This document shows, piece by piece, positions 53,581 to 61,714 of a stretch of 64,000 bases of DNA. This DNA comes from CAWJPW01 sp963844845 (GTDB lineage Bacteria > Acidobacteriota > Thermoanaerobaculia > Thermoanaerobaculales > Sulfomarinibacteraceae). Where the stretch lies: the NCBI GenBank assembly GCA_963844845.1, contig CAWJPW010000011.1, positions 496,001 through 560,000 of the forward strand. The letters are read 5' to 3'. The notes beneath the pieces are model-generated. The model ran no database searches. It saw only the letters and a list, made by a program, of their open reading frames with translations, and was not told where the DNA came from. Each line of letters begins with the position of its first letter. Positions within the stretch are counted from its first letter, which is position 1. A program made the position numbers and the translations under genes.

Positions 53581-54798
53581 ATGAAGATCTCTGAAGCCAT
53601 GTCGGCCGCAGACTACATCGACATCGAGGACCGCTACGGAGCCCACAACTACCACCCTCTGGACGTGGTCATCGCCCGCGCCGAAGGCGTCTGGGTGTGG
53701 GACGTCGAGGGCCGCCGCTACATGGACTGCCTCGCCGCCTACTCGGCGGTCAACCAGGGCCACTGTCATCCCCTCATCGTCAAGGCGATGAACGAGCAGG
53801 CCTGCAAGGTCGCGCTCACCTCCCGCGCCTTCCGTAACGATCAGCTCGGCCTCTTCTGCAAGGAGCTGACCGAGCTCGCCGGGTTCGCCCGAGTGCTACC
53901 CATGAACACCGGCGCCGAGGCCGTGGAGACCGCCATCAAGGCTGCCCGCAAGTGGGCCTACACCGTCAAGGGAGTGCCCGCGGGCGCCGCCGAGATCATC
54001 ACCTTCAGCGGCAACTTCCACGGTCGTACCACCACCATCGTCAGCTTCTCGTCCGATGAGCAGTACCGAGCCGGCTTCGGCCCGTACACGCCGGGGTTCC
54101 GCATCCTCCCCTACGGCGACCTCGCCGCCGTGGAGGAGGCCGTCAACCCCTACACCGCCGCCGTGCTGGTGGAGCCGATACAAGGCGAGAGCGGCATCGT
54201 CGTGCCTCCGGCCGGCTATCTCCAGAAGCTGCGCGAGCTCACCACGCGCAACAATGTGCTGCTCATGGTGGACGAGATCCAATCCGGGCTCGGCCGCACC
54301 GGCCGTCTCTTCGCCTACGAGCACGAGGGAATCCGCCCGGACGTGGTGATCGTGGGCAAGGCCCTGTCCGGCGGCATGTACCCGGTCTCGGCGATCCTCG
54401 CCGACGACGAGGTCATGGGCGTGTTCAACCCCGGTGACCACGGATCCACCTACGGTGGCAACCCTCTCGCCGCCGCCATCGCCCGCGCGGCGCTGACGGT
54501 GCTGAGCGACGAGGGGCTGGTGGAGCGCTCGGCCGAGCTGGGCGAGTACATGATGACCAGGCTGACCGAGATCTCCTCGCCCCACGTGAAGGAGGTTCGC
54601 GGCCGCGGCCTGTGGATCGGCATCGAGCTGAAGCCTGCGGCCGGCGGCGCCCGTCGCTTCTGTGAGGCGCTCCAGCACGAGGGCCTGCTGTGCAAGGAGA
54701 CGCACGATCACGTCATCCGCATTGCGCCACCGCTGGTGATCACCCGTGAGGAGATCGACTGGGCGGTGGAGCGTATCGCCAAGGTGCTGACGGCGTAA
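53581..54798 (+). CDS. rocD: Ornithine aminotransferase
   Basis: A 405-residue class-III PLP aminotransferase. YGAHNYHPLDVVI, AYSAVNQGHCHPLI, MNTGAEAVETAIKAARKW, DEIQSGLGRTG and the PLP-lysine motif VGKALSGGMYPVSA are the ornithine-delta-aminotransferase pattern. It converts ornithine and 2-oxoglutarate to glutamate semialdehyde and glutamate. ATG 53581 has AAAGGAG about 13 bases upstream. The gene is monocistronic and followed by a strong terminator. Confidence 0.94.
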   Translation: MKISEAMSAADYIDIEDRYGAHNYHPLDVVIARAEGVWVWDVEGRRYMDCLAAYSAVNQGHCHPLIVKAMNEQACKVALTSRAFRNDQLGLFCKELTELAGFARVLPMNTGAEAVETAIKAARKWAYTVKGVPAGAAEIITFSGNFHGRTTTIVSFSSDEQYRAGFGPYTPGFRILPYGDLAAVEEAVNPYTAAVLVEPIQGESGIVVPPAGYLQKLRELTTRNNVLLMVDEIQSGLGRTGRLFAYEHEGIRPDVVIVGKALSGGMYPVSAILADDEVMGVFNPGDHGSTYGGNPLAAAIARAALTVLSDEGLVERSAELGEYMMTRLTEISSPHVKEVRGRGLWIGIELKPAAGGARRFCEALQHEGLLCKETHDHVIRIAPPLVITREEIDWAVERIAKVLTA

Positions 54799-54820
54799 CG
54801 ACCGAGCGGTTCGGGAAGAT

Positions 54821-54852
54821 CGACGGCCCCCGCCAGATGGCGGGGGCCGTCG
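54821..54852 (+). terminator. Terminator after rocD
   Basis: A perfect 15-base stem (CGACGGCCCCCGCCA / TGGCGGGGGCCGTCG) with a two-base loop, 23 bases after the stop, followed by TTGG. Confidence 0.75.
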
Positions 54853-54977
54853 TTGGCAAAAAGTTTAGAATAAAAGGTAAAGAGTCTCCCAACCCACCCC
54901 CGCCGACGCCCATCGCTACGCGACAGCCCGAGCGCCCGACAACCCTCCAAAGGCGCCCGGTGGGTCGAGCGCTCCAC

Positions 54978-55020
54978 CCTTCACTCTTCACCTTTCGCTC
55001 TTTACCGGGCGGGTGGGCGG
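54978..55020. repeat. Short TTTACCGGG/GGTGGGCGGG repeat, copy 2
   Basis: CCTTCACTCTTCACCTTTC, then GCTCTTTACCGGGCGGGTGG, then GCGG, similar to 225-253. A partial inverted counterpart (AAAAGGTAAAGAG) occurs about 100 bases upstream. It is intergenic, just upstream of the histidine-kinase promoter. Confidence 0.5.
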
Positions 55021-55042
55021 GTCGGCTCTCCCGCCGATCCTC

Positions 55043-55048
55043 TATACT
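55043..55048 (+). promoter_or_regulatory. Predicted -10 box of the histidine kinase operon (leaderless)
   Basis: TATACT six bases before the ATG at 55055, with no ribosome site between. Confidence 0.45.
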
Positions 55049-55054
55049 CTTCCA

Positions 55055-56401
55055 ATGCGTCGGCAGGGCCCTCTCACCATGCGACATCTATTCGTGGCCG
55101 TTCTGGTGATCATCGTGGTGAACGCCCAGCTCACTTGGTGGATCATCTATGCGCTGCGCGAGAACCGCACCCGCCTGCGTCTCGAGCGCGCCGAAATGAA
55201 GTCCGCCGCCGAGCTGTGGACCGGACACGTGGACCAGCACCTGGAGCGTGCCGAAACGATCGTCCGCCTCGACCTGCTGACCCGCGTGGTTGCCGGCGTC
55301 GACCCCGGCCGCTGGCATCCGTACTTCGCCGAGGTCGACACGGTCCAGGTCCCGGAGTGCAGTGAGGGCTGGCGCCTCGATGGGGATCGCGCCGTGCTCC
55401 GTGTCGCGCTGGCGGACAGCTGCTATGACGCCCGTGCGGTGCCCGCCTGGCAGGCCTCCCTGCTCACGCCTCCGGCCGGCCTCGAGGTACTGCAGGAACC
55501 ATCCGACACGGCGCCGTCCGAAGCGCTGCCGCCGCCCCTGGAGGGCTTCCGCGTACGTCCCGCCGAGCAGCGCTGGCAGGGCGCGCTCGAGGCCTACCAG
55601 CGCCGGATCGTCATGGTCGTCTCCGAGGGGAGCTTCTTCGCCGTCCTCATTCTCGTGATGCTGGGCCTGCTGTGGAAGACCATGCGGCGCGAGGTGGAGC
55701 TGGAGCGTCAGCACCAGAACTTCCTCTCCGCCATCACCCACGAGCTCAAGTCGCCGCTGGCCTCCATGCGCCTGTCCCTGGAGACGGTCCTCCGCGGGCG
55801 CGCCGACAGCACCGCCAGTCTGCGCTTCCTGGAGAACGCCCTGCAGGACACCGAGCGTCTCCAGAGCCTTGTGCAAAAGGTGCTGGAGGTGACCCGCTAC
55901 GCCCGTGGGCACGGCTCCCTCGAGCCCCGACGCATGAACCTCACCGCACTGGTGGATGACGCGGTGCGGAGCTTCGCACGCCGAGCCACCGCCGCCGGCG
56001 CCCGGCTGGACGCCGATCTCGAGCCCGACGTGTGGGCCGAGGTGGACGGCGAGGCGTTCGTCATCGTCGTCTCGAACCTGCTGGAGAATGCCATCAAGTA
56101 CGGAGGGACCATCCCGGAGATCCGCGTCCGCCTGGCCGAGGAGAACGGAACCGCCGTGCTCACCGTGCGCGACAACGGACGAGGGATCCCCGAGGAGGAG
56201 GTCCCCTTCGTGTTCAACCGCTTCTTCCGCGGCGGCGACGAGATGACCCGAACGACCCAAGGCACCGGCCTCGGGCTCTACCTGGTCCGTCAGATCATCG
56301 AAGCCCATCGCGGCAGCGTGGACGTGGCCTCCACCGGAGTGGCCGGCACGACGCTGCGTGTAGTCGTGCCCGAGGCCGAGGTCATGGAAGGCCTGGCATG
56401 A
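55055..56401 (+). CDS. Sensor histidine kinase
   Basis: A 448-residue membrane kinase. Helix 1 is at about 10-30 (LFVAVLVIIVVNAQLTWWII), a sensor loop spans about 31-185, helix 2 is at about 188-208 (FFAVLILVMLGLLWKTM), then HisKA with phospho-accepting H229 (ITHELKSPLASMR). The HATPase domain has N-box NLLENAIKYGG, G1 RDNGRGIPEEEV, F-box FNRFFRGGDE and G2 GTGLGLYLV. It shares an ATGA overlap with the response regulator. ATG 55055 has a -10 box six bases upstream and no ribosome site, so it is likely leaderless; a second ATG lies at residue 9. The sensor loop is not recognisable. Confidence 0.93.
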   Translation: MRRQGPLTMRHLFVAVLVIIVVNAQLTWWIIYALRENRTRLRLERAEMKSAAELWTGHVDQHLERAETIVRLDLLTRVVAGVDPGRWHPYFAEVDTVQVPECSEGWRLDGDRAVLRVALADSCYDARAVPAWQASLLTPPAGLEVLQEPSDTAPSEALPPPLEGFRVRPAEQRWQGALEAYQRRIVMVVSEGSFFAVLILVMLGLLWKTMRREVELERQHQNFLSAITHELKSPLASMRLSLETVLRGRADSTASLRFLENALQDTERLQSLVQKVLEVTRYARGHGSLEPRRMNLTALVDDAVRSFARRATAAGARLDADLEPDVWAEVDGEAFVIVVSNLLENAIKYGGTIPEIRVRLAEENGTAVLTVRDNGRGIPEEEVPFVFNRFFRGGDEMTRTTQGTGLGLYLVRQIIEAHRGSVDVASTGVAGTTLRVVVPEAEVMEGLA

Positions 56402-57099
56402 AGAAGCACATCCTCATCGTCGAGGATGAGGCCCACCTCGCCGAGGCCCTCGCCCACAACCTCCAGTTCGAGGGCTATGCCACCACAGTGGCCAACGACG
56501 GCGAGGAGGGGCTGCGGCTGGCTCAGAGCATCCAGTTCGACCTCATCATCCTCGACATCATGATGCCCAAGCTCGACGGGCTCGAGGTATGCCGCCGCAT
56601 CCGCGCCACCGGCAGCCAGGTTCCCATCCTCTTCCTCACCGCCAAGTCATCGGATGCCGACCGCCTCCTGGGTCTCAAGGTCGGTGCCGACGACTACATC
56701 GCCAAGCCGTTCCTGCTGGAGGAGCTGATCCTCCGCATCCAGGGAATCTTCCGGCGACAGGACTGGTACCGCACGCCCCCCGAGCAGCAGGAGGTGTACC
56801 GGTTCGGCGACAACACGGTGAACTTCCTCACCTACGAGGCCGAGGGTAAGGGCCGCACCGTGCACCTCACCGAGAAGGAGTGCATGCTCATGAAGCTCTT
56901 GGTGGAGCGGCAGCACCAGGTGGTGTCGCGGGAGGAGATTCTCGAGCGGGTGTGGGGCTACCGCTTCTCGACCTCATCGCGCACCATCGACAACTTCATC
57001 GTCCGCCTCCGCCGTTACTTCGAGCCCGACCCCAAGAGCCCGCGGTTCATCCATTCGATCCGCGGCGTGGGCTATCGTTTTACCCCAGAGCCGGGCTGA
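56398..57099 (+). CDS. OmpR/PhoB-family response regulator
   Basis: A 233-residue regulator. The receiver domain has the acidic pair in IVEDE, phosphorylation site D53 (LIILDIMMPKLDG), Thr in FLTAKSS and K in YIAKPF. The winged helix C-terminus is of OmpR type (LTEKECMLMKLLVERQHQVV, SREEILERVWGYRF, RTIDNFIVRLRRYFEP, SIRGVGYRF). It overlaps the kinase gene by four bases and its stop overlaps the next ATG (TGATG), so the four genes 55055-58960 form one unit. Confidence 0.95.
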   Translation: MKKHILIVEDEAHLAEALAHNLQFEGYATTVANDGEEGLRLAQSIQFDLIILDIMMPKLDGLEVCRRIRATGSQVPILFLTAKSSDADRLLGLKVGADDYIAKPFLLEELILRIQGIFRRQDWYRTPPEQQEVYRFGDNTVNFLTYEAEGKGRTVHLTEKECMLMKLLVERQHQVVSREEILERVWGYRFSTSSRTIDNFIVRLRRYFEPDPKSPRFIHSIRGVGYRFTPEPG

Positions 57100-58478
57100 T
57101 GCTCCCCCTGGCGCTGCGTCCCCACCGGGTCCTCCTGGCGGCGGTGCTGGTGGGGAATGCTGTGGCGTTCGCCGGCATCGACCCCCTCGCCCGCCTGCTC
57201 ACGGCGGCGGCAGCGGTGGCGCTGGCCTGGAGCCTGGAGGGCCCGCCACCGGTCCCCCACCTCCACCGTCTCGCCCTGGCCGGTGTCGGCCTGCTGGCGA
57301 TCCTGCAGCTGGTACCGCTGCCCCTGGCGCTGCGCCGACTCCTCGCACCGGGGCTCGGGGATGTTCTCCCGGGGGGCTGGCGCCCCCTGTCTTTGGCGCC
57401 GTGGCAGACCATCGAGGTCGTGGCGACCACGGTGGTGGCGGTGGTGCTGGCGCTGGCCGCAGCACGCATGGCGGGCTCGCGCTCGGGCCTTCCCCAGCTG
57501 CTCACCACCCTCGCCGCCACTGGTGTGGTCCTCGCGCTGCTCGGTCTCGCCAGCGAGCCTGGCCTCCCCTCCAAGGTGCTGCTGGTGCGCGCCAACACCG
57601 GCGGCGGCTCGCCCTACGGCCCCTACGTCAACCACAACCACTTCGCCCTGGGCATCGAGCTGACCCTGCCAGCCACGCTGGTGCTGCTGGCGGCCGGTGC
57701 GCGCCACCTGAGCCATCCCGGCGGGGCGCGGCGACGCGGCGTGGTCACAGTCCTCGCCGCCGGCACCGCCGCTGCAGTGGGCCTCGCCGCCCTGCTGCGC
57801 TGCGGCTCCCGCGGCGGGGTCCTCGCCCTCACAGCCGGCGCCCTCCTCACAGCTCCCCTGTGGTGGCGGCGGGGCCGCGGACCCCACTGGGCATGGCTGG
57901 TTGCGGGCACCGCAGTGCTGACAGCCGCCCTGGCTCTGGCCTGGTCGCGGGTGCCGGCCCTGCGCGAGGGTTTCACTCAGCTCTTGGTGGTGGAGGGTAC
58001 AGAGGGTGTGGAGGGCAACACCCGTTGGGACATCTGGCGCGGCACGATGCACCTTGCCGCTCGCAGCCCCCTTCTCGGCTCGGGGCTCGGCAGCTTCCCC
58101 CATGTCGCCGGCCTCGACAAGCCGGCCACCGGGGCCGAGGTGCTGGTTCAAGCGCACAACGACTGGCTGGAGTGGCTGGCGGACGGCGGCGCCCTGGGTG
58201 CCGCCATCCTGCTGCTCGGCGGCGCCGGCATGGTGCGTCTTCTGAGTCCACGGCGGGTGCGCCGGACCCGCTTCGAGTACCGCTACGCCCTGGCCGGCAG
58301 CGCCATGGCTCTGACGGCGGCCGCGCTGCACGAGCTCATCGGGTTCGGCCTCCAGACCCCGGTGAACTGGCTCCTCTGCGCCACGTGGGTGGGACTGGTG
58401 TGGGGAGTCACGGCCACCCTCAACGGCCACGGTCCCGCCGCCGAGACCACCGGCGCTCGTCCCGAGGAGATTCCATGA
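57099..58478 (+). CDS. O-antigen ligase-like polytopic membrane protein
   Basis: A 459-residue protein with about 11 helices and the Wzy_C (O-antigen ligase) layout: GPYVNHNHFALGIELTLPA before a large periplasmic loop, RCGSRGG, then NTRWDIWRGTMHLAARSPLL, GSGLGSF and AHNDWLEWLADGG in the loop. Such proteins transfer polysaccharide to lipid A or act as O-antigen/EPS polymerases. The start overlaps the response regulator stop. It is likely under control of the kinase/regulator pair upstream. Confidence 0.8.
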   Translation: MLPLALRPHRVLLAAVLVGNAVAFAGIDPLARLLTAAAAVALAWSLEGPPPVPHLHRLALAGVGLLAILQLVPLPLALRRLLAPGLGDVLPGGWRPLSLAPWQTIEVVATTVVAVVLALAAARMAGSRSGLPQLLTTLAATGVVLALLGLASEPGLPSKVLLVRANTGGGSPYGPYVNHNHFALGIELTLPATLVLLAAGARHLSHPGGARRRGVVTVLAAGTAAAVGLAALLRCGSRGGVLALTAGALLTAPLWWRRGRGPHWAWLVAGTAVLTAALALAWSRVPALREGFTQLLVVEGTEGVEGNTRWDIWRGTMHLAARSPLLGSGLGSFPHVAGLDKPATGAEVLVQAHNDWLEWLADGGALGAAILLLGGAGMVRLLSPRRVRRTRFEYRYALAGSAMALTAAALHELIGFGLQTPVNWLLCATWVGLVWGVTATLNGHGPAAETTGARPEEIP

Positions 58479-58960
58479 CGACCAGTGATCGAACCCTCAT
58501 CTCCCGCCACCTCCTGCGCATGCGCCTGGCCGCCCTGGCCTACCTCGTCGCCCAACCGGTGGCGGCCGTGCTCGCCTACCTGCTGACCCGGCACCGCCTC
58601 TCGACCTTATCGCCGCTGGCGGTCACCGGCCTCATGCTGGTTTGGGGCCTCTGGCTCTCGCTCACCGCCGACCGCATGGCGCAGACGCGGCTGCTGCGAG
58701 CCAAAGAGGCTTTCGTAGTGCACGGTGACGAGCCTCTTCTGCTCCGCGCCCACCTCAACGTGTTCGGGATGGTGCTGCTTCGTCTCGGAGGCCTCACGCT
58801 GTCCGGGCTCGCCACCGCCGTGTGGGGGGCCGGACCGCGCACCGCGCTGTGGTTCTTCATCGCGGCCAGCATCCTCGGCGCCCTCGCATGGCCCACGACG
58901 GGGAAGACCCAGCTTCTGCTGCGCCGCGCCCGCGACCTGCGCACCCACGAAGGCGGCTGA
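58475..58960 (+). CDS. Hypothetical membrane protein, four helices
   Basis: A 161-residue protein, not recognised. Predicted helices are at about 17-38 (LAALAYLVAQPVAAVLAYLL), 45-63, 92-115 and 120-140. The termini are basic or charged. ATG 58475 overlaps the O-antigen-ligase-like gene by four bases, so it is the last gene of that operon and may act with it. Confidence 0.7.
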   Translation: MTTSDRTLISRHLLRMRLAALAYLVAQPVAAVLAYLLTRHRLSTLSPLAVTGLMLVWGLWLSLTADRMAQTRLLRAKEAFVVHGDEPLLLRAHLNVFGMVLLRLGGLTLSGLATAVWGAGPRTALWFFIAASILGALAWPTTGKTQLLLRRARDLRTHEGG

Positions 58961-59193
58961 TCCGGCACGGCGGCCGCGAGCCCCGCTCGGCGCCGACCCC
59001 GGTGCTGTTCTGGAATCACCACCTCCACTCGGCTCGCGGGCCCGCAGGCCGCGCTTCTCCACCTCAAGGGGCCGTGGCGCCCTCCTTTAACAAGACGGTA
59101 CTGGAGGCGACACCGAAGCTGGCAACGCCGAATGAGGCGTCGCCCCGGCTCGTGGGTCGACGATCGCAGCAGGAGAGGGCAGTGGGACCTGAG

Positions 59194-59934
59194 CTACTTC
59201 TTCCGATTCTTCATCATCTGGCTGAAGTCGAACTTCTCGTGCTTGAATCCTTCGGGCGGCGTGTAGGCGCCTGTCGGCGCGTCCTCCTGGGTCACCGACT
59301 TGACCTCGTGCCGGGTGGCGACCTGGGTCCCCATCATCTTCATCGTTCCCTCGGACAGGACCTGGACGCCGTCGATCTTCTGGAGCTCCTTGATGGCGTC
59401 GGCCATCCCCGGCTGCAGCTCCTGCATCTGCGCCGACATCTCCTTGTAGGCGTCGAAGGGCACCTTGATGTCCTTGGTCGCCCACACCGTCTGCTCCATC
59501 TGCATCATCGGCGAGCTCATCGTGACGGCGTACTTGTGCGCCTTCCACCCATTGATCTCGCGCGTCTCCGCGGTGGGCGTGACGGTGGCGGTGAACTTCA
59601 TCATCGCCCCCATCTGCTTGATCATCTCCGGCGGCATGTACTTGGTGAGGTCCAGCGGCAGGTCGACGGTGGTGTAGGTGGAGTCACCAGGATGCACCAG
59701 GTACATCTTCTTCTGGTCGAGGCGAACGATGACGACGGTGCCGTTGGACTGCTCCATGCGCATGCGATCCTTGCCAACCCAGGTGACCGACTGATCGTCC
59801 TGCGCAGGCTGCTTCTTGCCCATCATCGAGAAGCCGTCGGTGTGGTTGGTGGCAACGATCTTGGTATCGGCCGCAACCCAGCCGGCGACCGCGAAGAGGA
59901 CCGTGAGTGCGAACGCCAAAGTCTTGCGCAACAT
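59194..59934 (-). CDS. DUF4412-like exported protein
   Basis: A 246-residue protein with a signal peptide (about 1-22, ending GWVAA). The mature part is beta-rich and contains WVGKDRMRMEQSNGTVVIVR, YLVHPGDSTYTTVDLP and REINGWKAHKYAVTMSS, the pattern of DUF4412 proteins, whose fold resembles LolA/outer-membrane lipoprotein carriers. The role is unknown; binding a lipid or hydrophobic ligand in the periplasm is a guess. ATG 59934 follows GGAGGG. It is rich in Met and Lys for this genome. Confidence 0.72.
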   Translation of the reverse strand: MLRKTLAFALTVLFAVAGWVAADTKIVATNHTDGFSMMGKKQPAQDDQSVTWVGKDRMRMEQSNGTVVIVRLDQKKMYLVHPGDSTYTTVDLPLDLTKYMPPEMIKQMGAMMKFTATVTPTAETREINGWKAHKYAVTMSSPMMQMEQTVWATKDIKVPFDAYKEMSAQMQELQPGMADAIKELQKIDGVQVLSEGTMKMMGTQVATRHEVKSVTQEDAPTGAYTPPEGFKHEKFDFSQMMKNRKK

Positions 59935-59995
59935 GATTTCCCTCCAGACGGATGCGACTCGGCTCCCTGCCGACTCGTCGCGACATCGTATCACG

Positions 59996-60544
59996 TCAGG
60001 TATGCCGCGCGCCCACCTGCCGACAGAACCGGGAGAAGCCGAGAGCCAGGGAGCGAAGCCGCTCCTCGAGCTCCGGATCGACGAGCCTCCCGGAGGAATC
60101 CAGAAGCCGGTGGATGCCGCGCAGGAAGACCCGGCGACCGTACAGGTGGGCGGCACGGTAGTGGAAGACCATCTCCAGATGCTCCACCGCCCTGACCCCA
60201 CCTCCCGACCCCGCCGAGAGCCCCACGAAGGCCGCCGGTACTCCCACCAGGCTCTCGGGAAAGCGGAGGAGGTCGATGAAGTACTTGAGGGCGCCGGGAA
60301 AGGAGCCATTGTACTCCGGCACCACTGTGAGAACCCCTACGGCCGCGAGGATCGCTTCCTGCAGGGGGATCATCTCGGCGGGTGGCTCCGCGTAGCTGGC
60401 AGGATGAAAGAGGGTCGCCGAGTGCTCTCCGAGGTCGATGAGACGAACGTCCTCGCCAGCCTCCACGAGCATGGCCTCGAGCAGGCGGGCCACTCTGAGG
60501 GTGTTGCTCCCGGGCCGGTCGCTGCCAGAGATGAGAACGATCAT
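59996..60544 (-). CDS. NADPH-dependent FMN reductase (flavodoxin-like)
   Basis: A 182-residue flavodoxin-fold oxidoreductase. ISGSDRPGSNTLRVARLLE is the FMN phosphate loop, PEYNGSFPGALKYFIDLL the family signature, and GLSAGSGGGVRAVEHL the third loop. It reduces FMN, quinones or azo compounds with NAD(P)H. ATG 60544 has GAGGTGATTG; a TTG just before it is not needed. It stands alone between DUF4412 and DUF3999 genes. Confidence 0.88.
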   Translation of the reverse strand: MIVLISGSDRPGSNTLRVARLLEAMLVEAGEDVRLIDLGEHSATLFHPASYAEPPAEMIPLQEAILAAVGVLTVVPEYNGSFPGALKYFIDLLRFPESLVGVPAAFVGLSAGSGGGVRAVEHLEMVFHYRAAHLYGRRVFLRGIHRLLDSSGRLVDPELEERLRSLALGFSRFCRQVGARHT

Positions 60545-60577
60545 CAATCACCTCGCCGGGCCACCCTAGCATAGCGG

Positions 60578-61714
60578 CTATGCCCGGAAGACCCGCCAGC
60601 CCAGTAGCACCAGGAGCCCCGCAACCGCCACGAAGAGAAGATCGGCCCATGGGAGGCCCTGGGCCCGGCGCGCCGGCTCGGGGGCCGGCACAACCCGGCG
60701 CGTGGCGATCGCAGCAGGCGCGGCCGCGGCGAGCTCGACGGGCAGCGCCCCCGTTTCGAGGCTACGGCTGCGGCCGGCTGTCCCGGCCTCGAGACGCAGT
60801 GGAGGCTCGCTGCCACCCACCGGGAAGACCAGCCAGCGAGGAGCGCCCTCGCCGACGACGCCGGTGAGCCGGAGCGGCGCCTCGTCGCCGGCCGGCACCT
60901 CCAGGCGCAGACGGGAGTTGGCGCCCGGGCGCACCTCGACCACCAGGCTTTCGAGGCCGGGACGGCCGTCGGCCAAGGGGATCCGCTCGATCCGGGCGGA
61001 GCCCACCTCCCGCCACGACCCCGCTCCGGTTGACGCCAGCACCCGCGCTCGGTGCCGGAAGACCGGAGGTGCCGCCACCTCGAGCCGCAGCCGCACCACC
61101 CGGGCGGGCCCGCCCACCGGATCCAACCGCCAGGCGTCCACGCGGCCCGGCGCCGCACGAACGGTGAAGGCCACGGTGGCGACCGGAGGGACCGCGCGCG
61201 GCGCCTCGGCCCGACGCGCCCACACGCCCCTCAGCTCGAGCCCGGGCACCAGGGTCGTGGCTTCCAGGTGGAGCCGGGCAACGTCGGTGAGCGGCAACGG
61301 CACCGTCGCCACTTCCAGGCCGCGCAGACGTCCTGTCCGCAGCCCGTCCACCAGGACACCGCCTCCGGCGTCCGTCACCCTCACGTCGACGACCCCGGCC
61401 TCGCCGTCGAGGTCGAGCTTCAACGCGTCCACCAAGCCGGCCCCGGCGACGTCGCACGCGAAGCCACCCGGCGTCCGCACGAGGTTGCGCACCTCGGCCA
61501 CGGCCCAGCGCTCCCCCGCCTGCGCCTTCGGGTCCACGAGGCGGTACGGGATCTCGTCGCCAGCGCCGTCGAGCAGGCGCACCCGCCGCAGGTCACCTCC
61601 CTCCACCACCTCCAACCAACCCGGTACCGGGGCTGCCGCCCACCCCGCCCCGTGGGTGGGTGCCGACACCGGTGCGGTCCATGCCACCGCGGCGAGCACC
61701 ATCCCGGCGATCAT
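60578..61714 (-). CDS. DUF3999-like exported membrane protein
   Basis: A 378-residue protein with a signal peptide (about 1-18), a long beta-rich extracytoplasmic region with repeated ..RLRLEV.. segments, and one C-terminal helix (ADLLFVAVAGLLVLLGWRVF). Its start overlaps the DUF2339 stop (ATGA). Proteins of this kind (DUF3999) are commonly encoded next to DUF2339 proteins; both are uncharacterised, possibly an envelope complex. The assignment depends mainly on that context. Confidence 0.65.
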   Translation of the reverse strand: MIAGMVLAAVAWTAPVSAPTHGAGWAAAPVPGWLEVVEGGDLRRVRLLDGAGDEIPYRLVDPKAQAGERWAVAEVRNLVRTPGGFACDVAGAGLVDALKLDLDGEAGVVDVRVTDAGGGVLVDGLRTGRLRGLEVATVPLPLTDVARLHLEATTLVPGLELRGVWARRAEAPRAVPPVATVAFTVRAAPGRVDAWRLDPVGGPARVVRLRLEVAAPPVFRHRARVLASTGAGSWREVGSARIERIPLADGRPGLESLVVEVRPGANSRLRLEVPAGDEAPLRLTGVVGEGAPRWLVFPVGGSEPPLRLEAGTAGRSRSLETGALPVELAAAAPAAIATRRVVPAPEPARRAQGLPWADLLFVAVAGLLVLLGWRVFRA

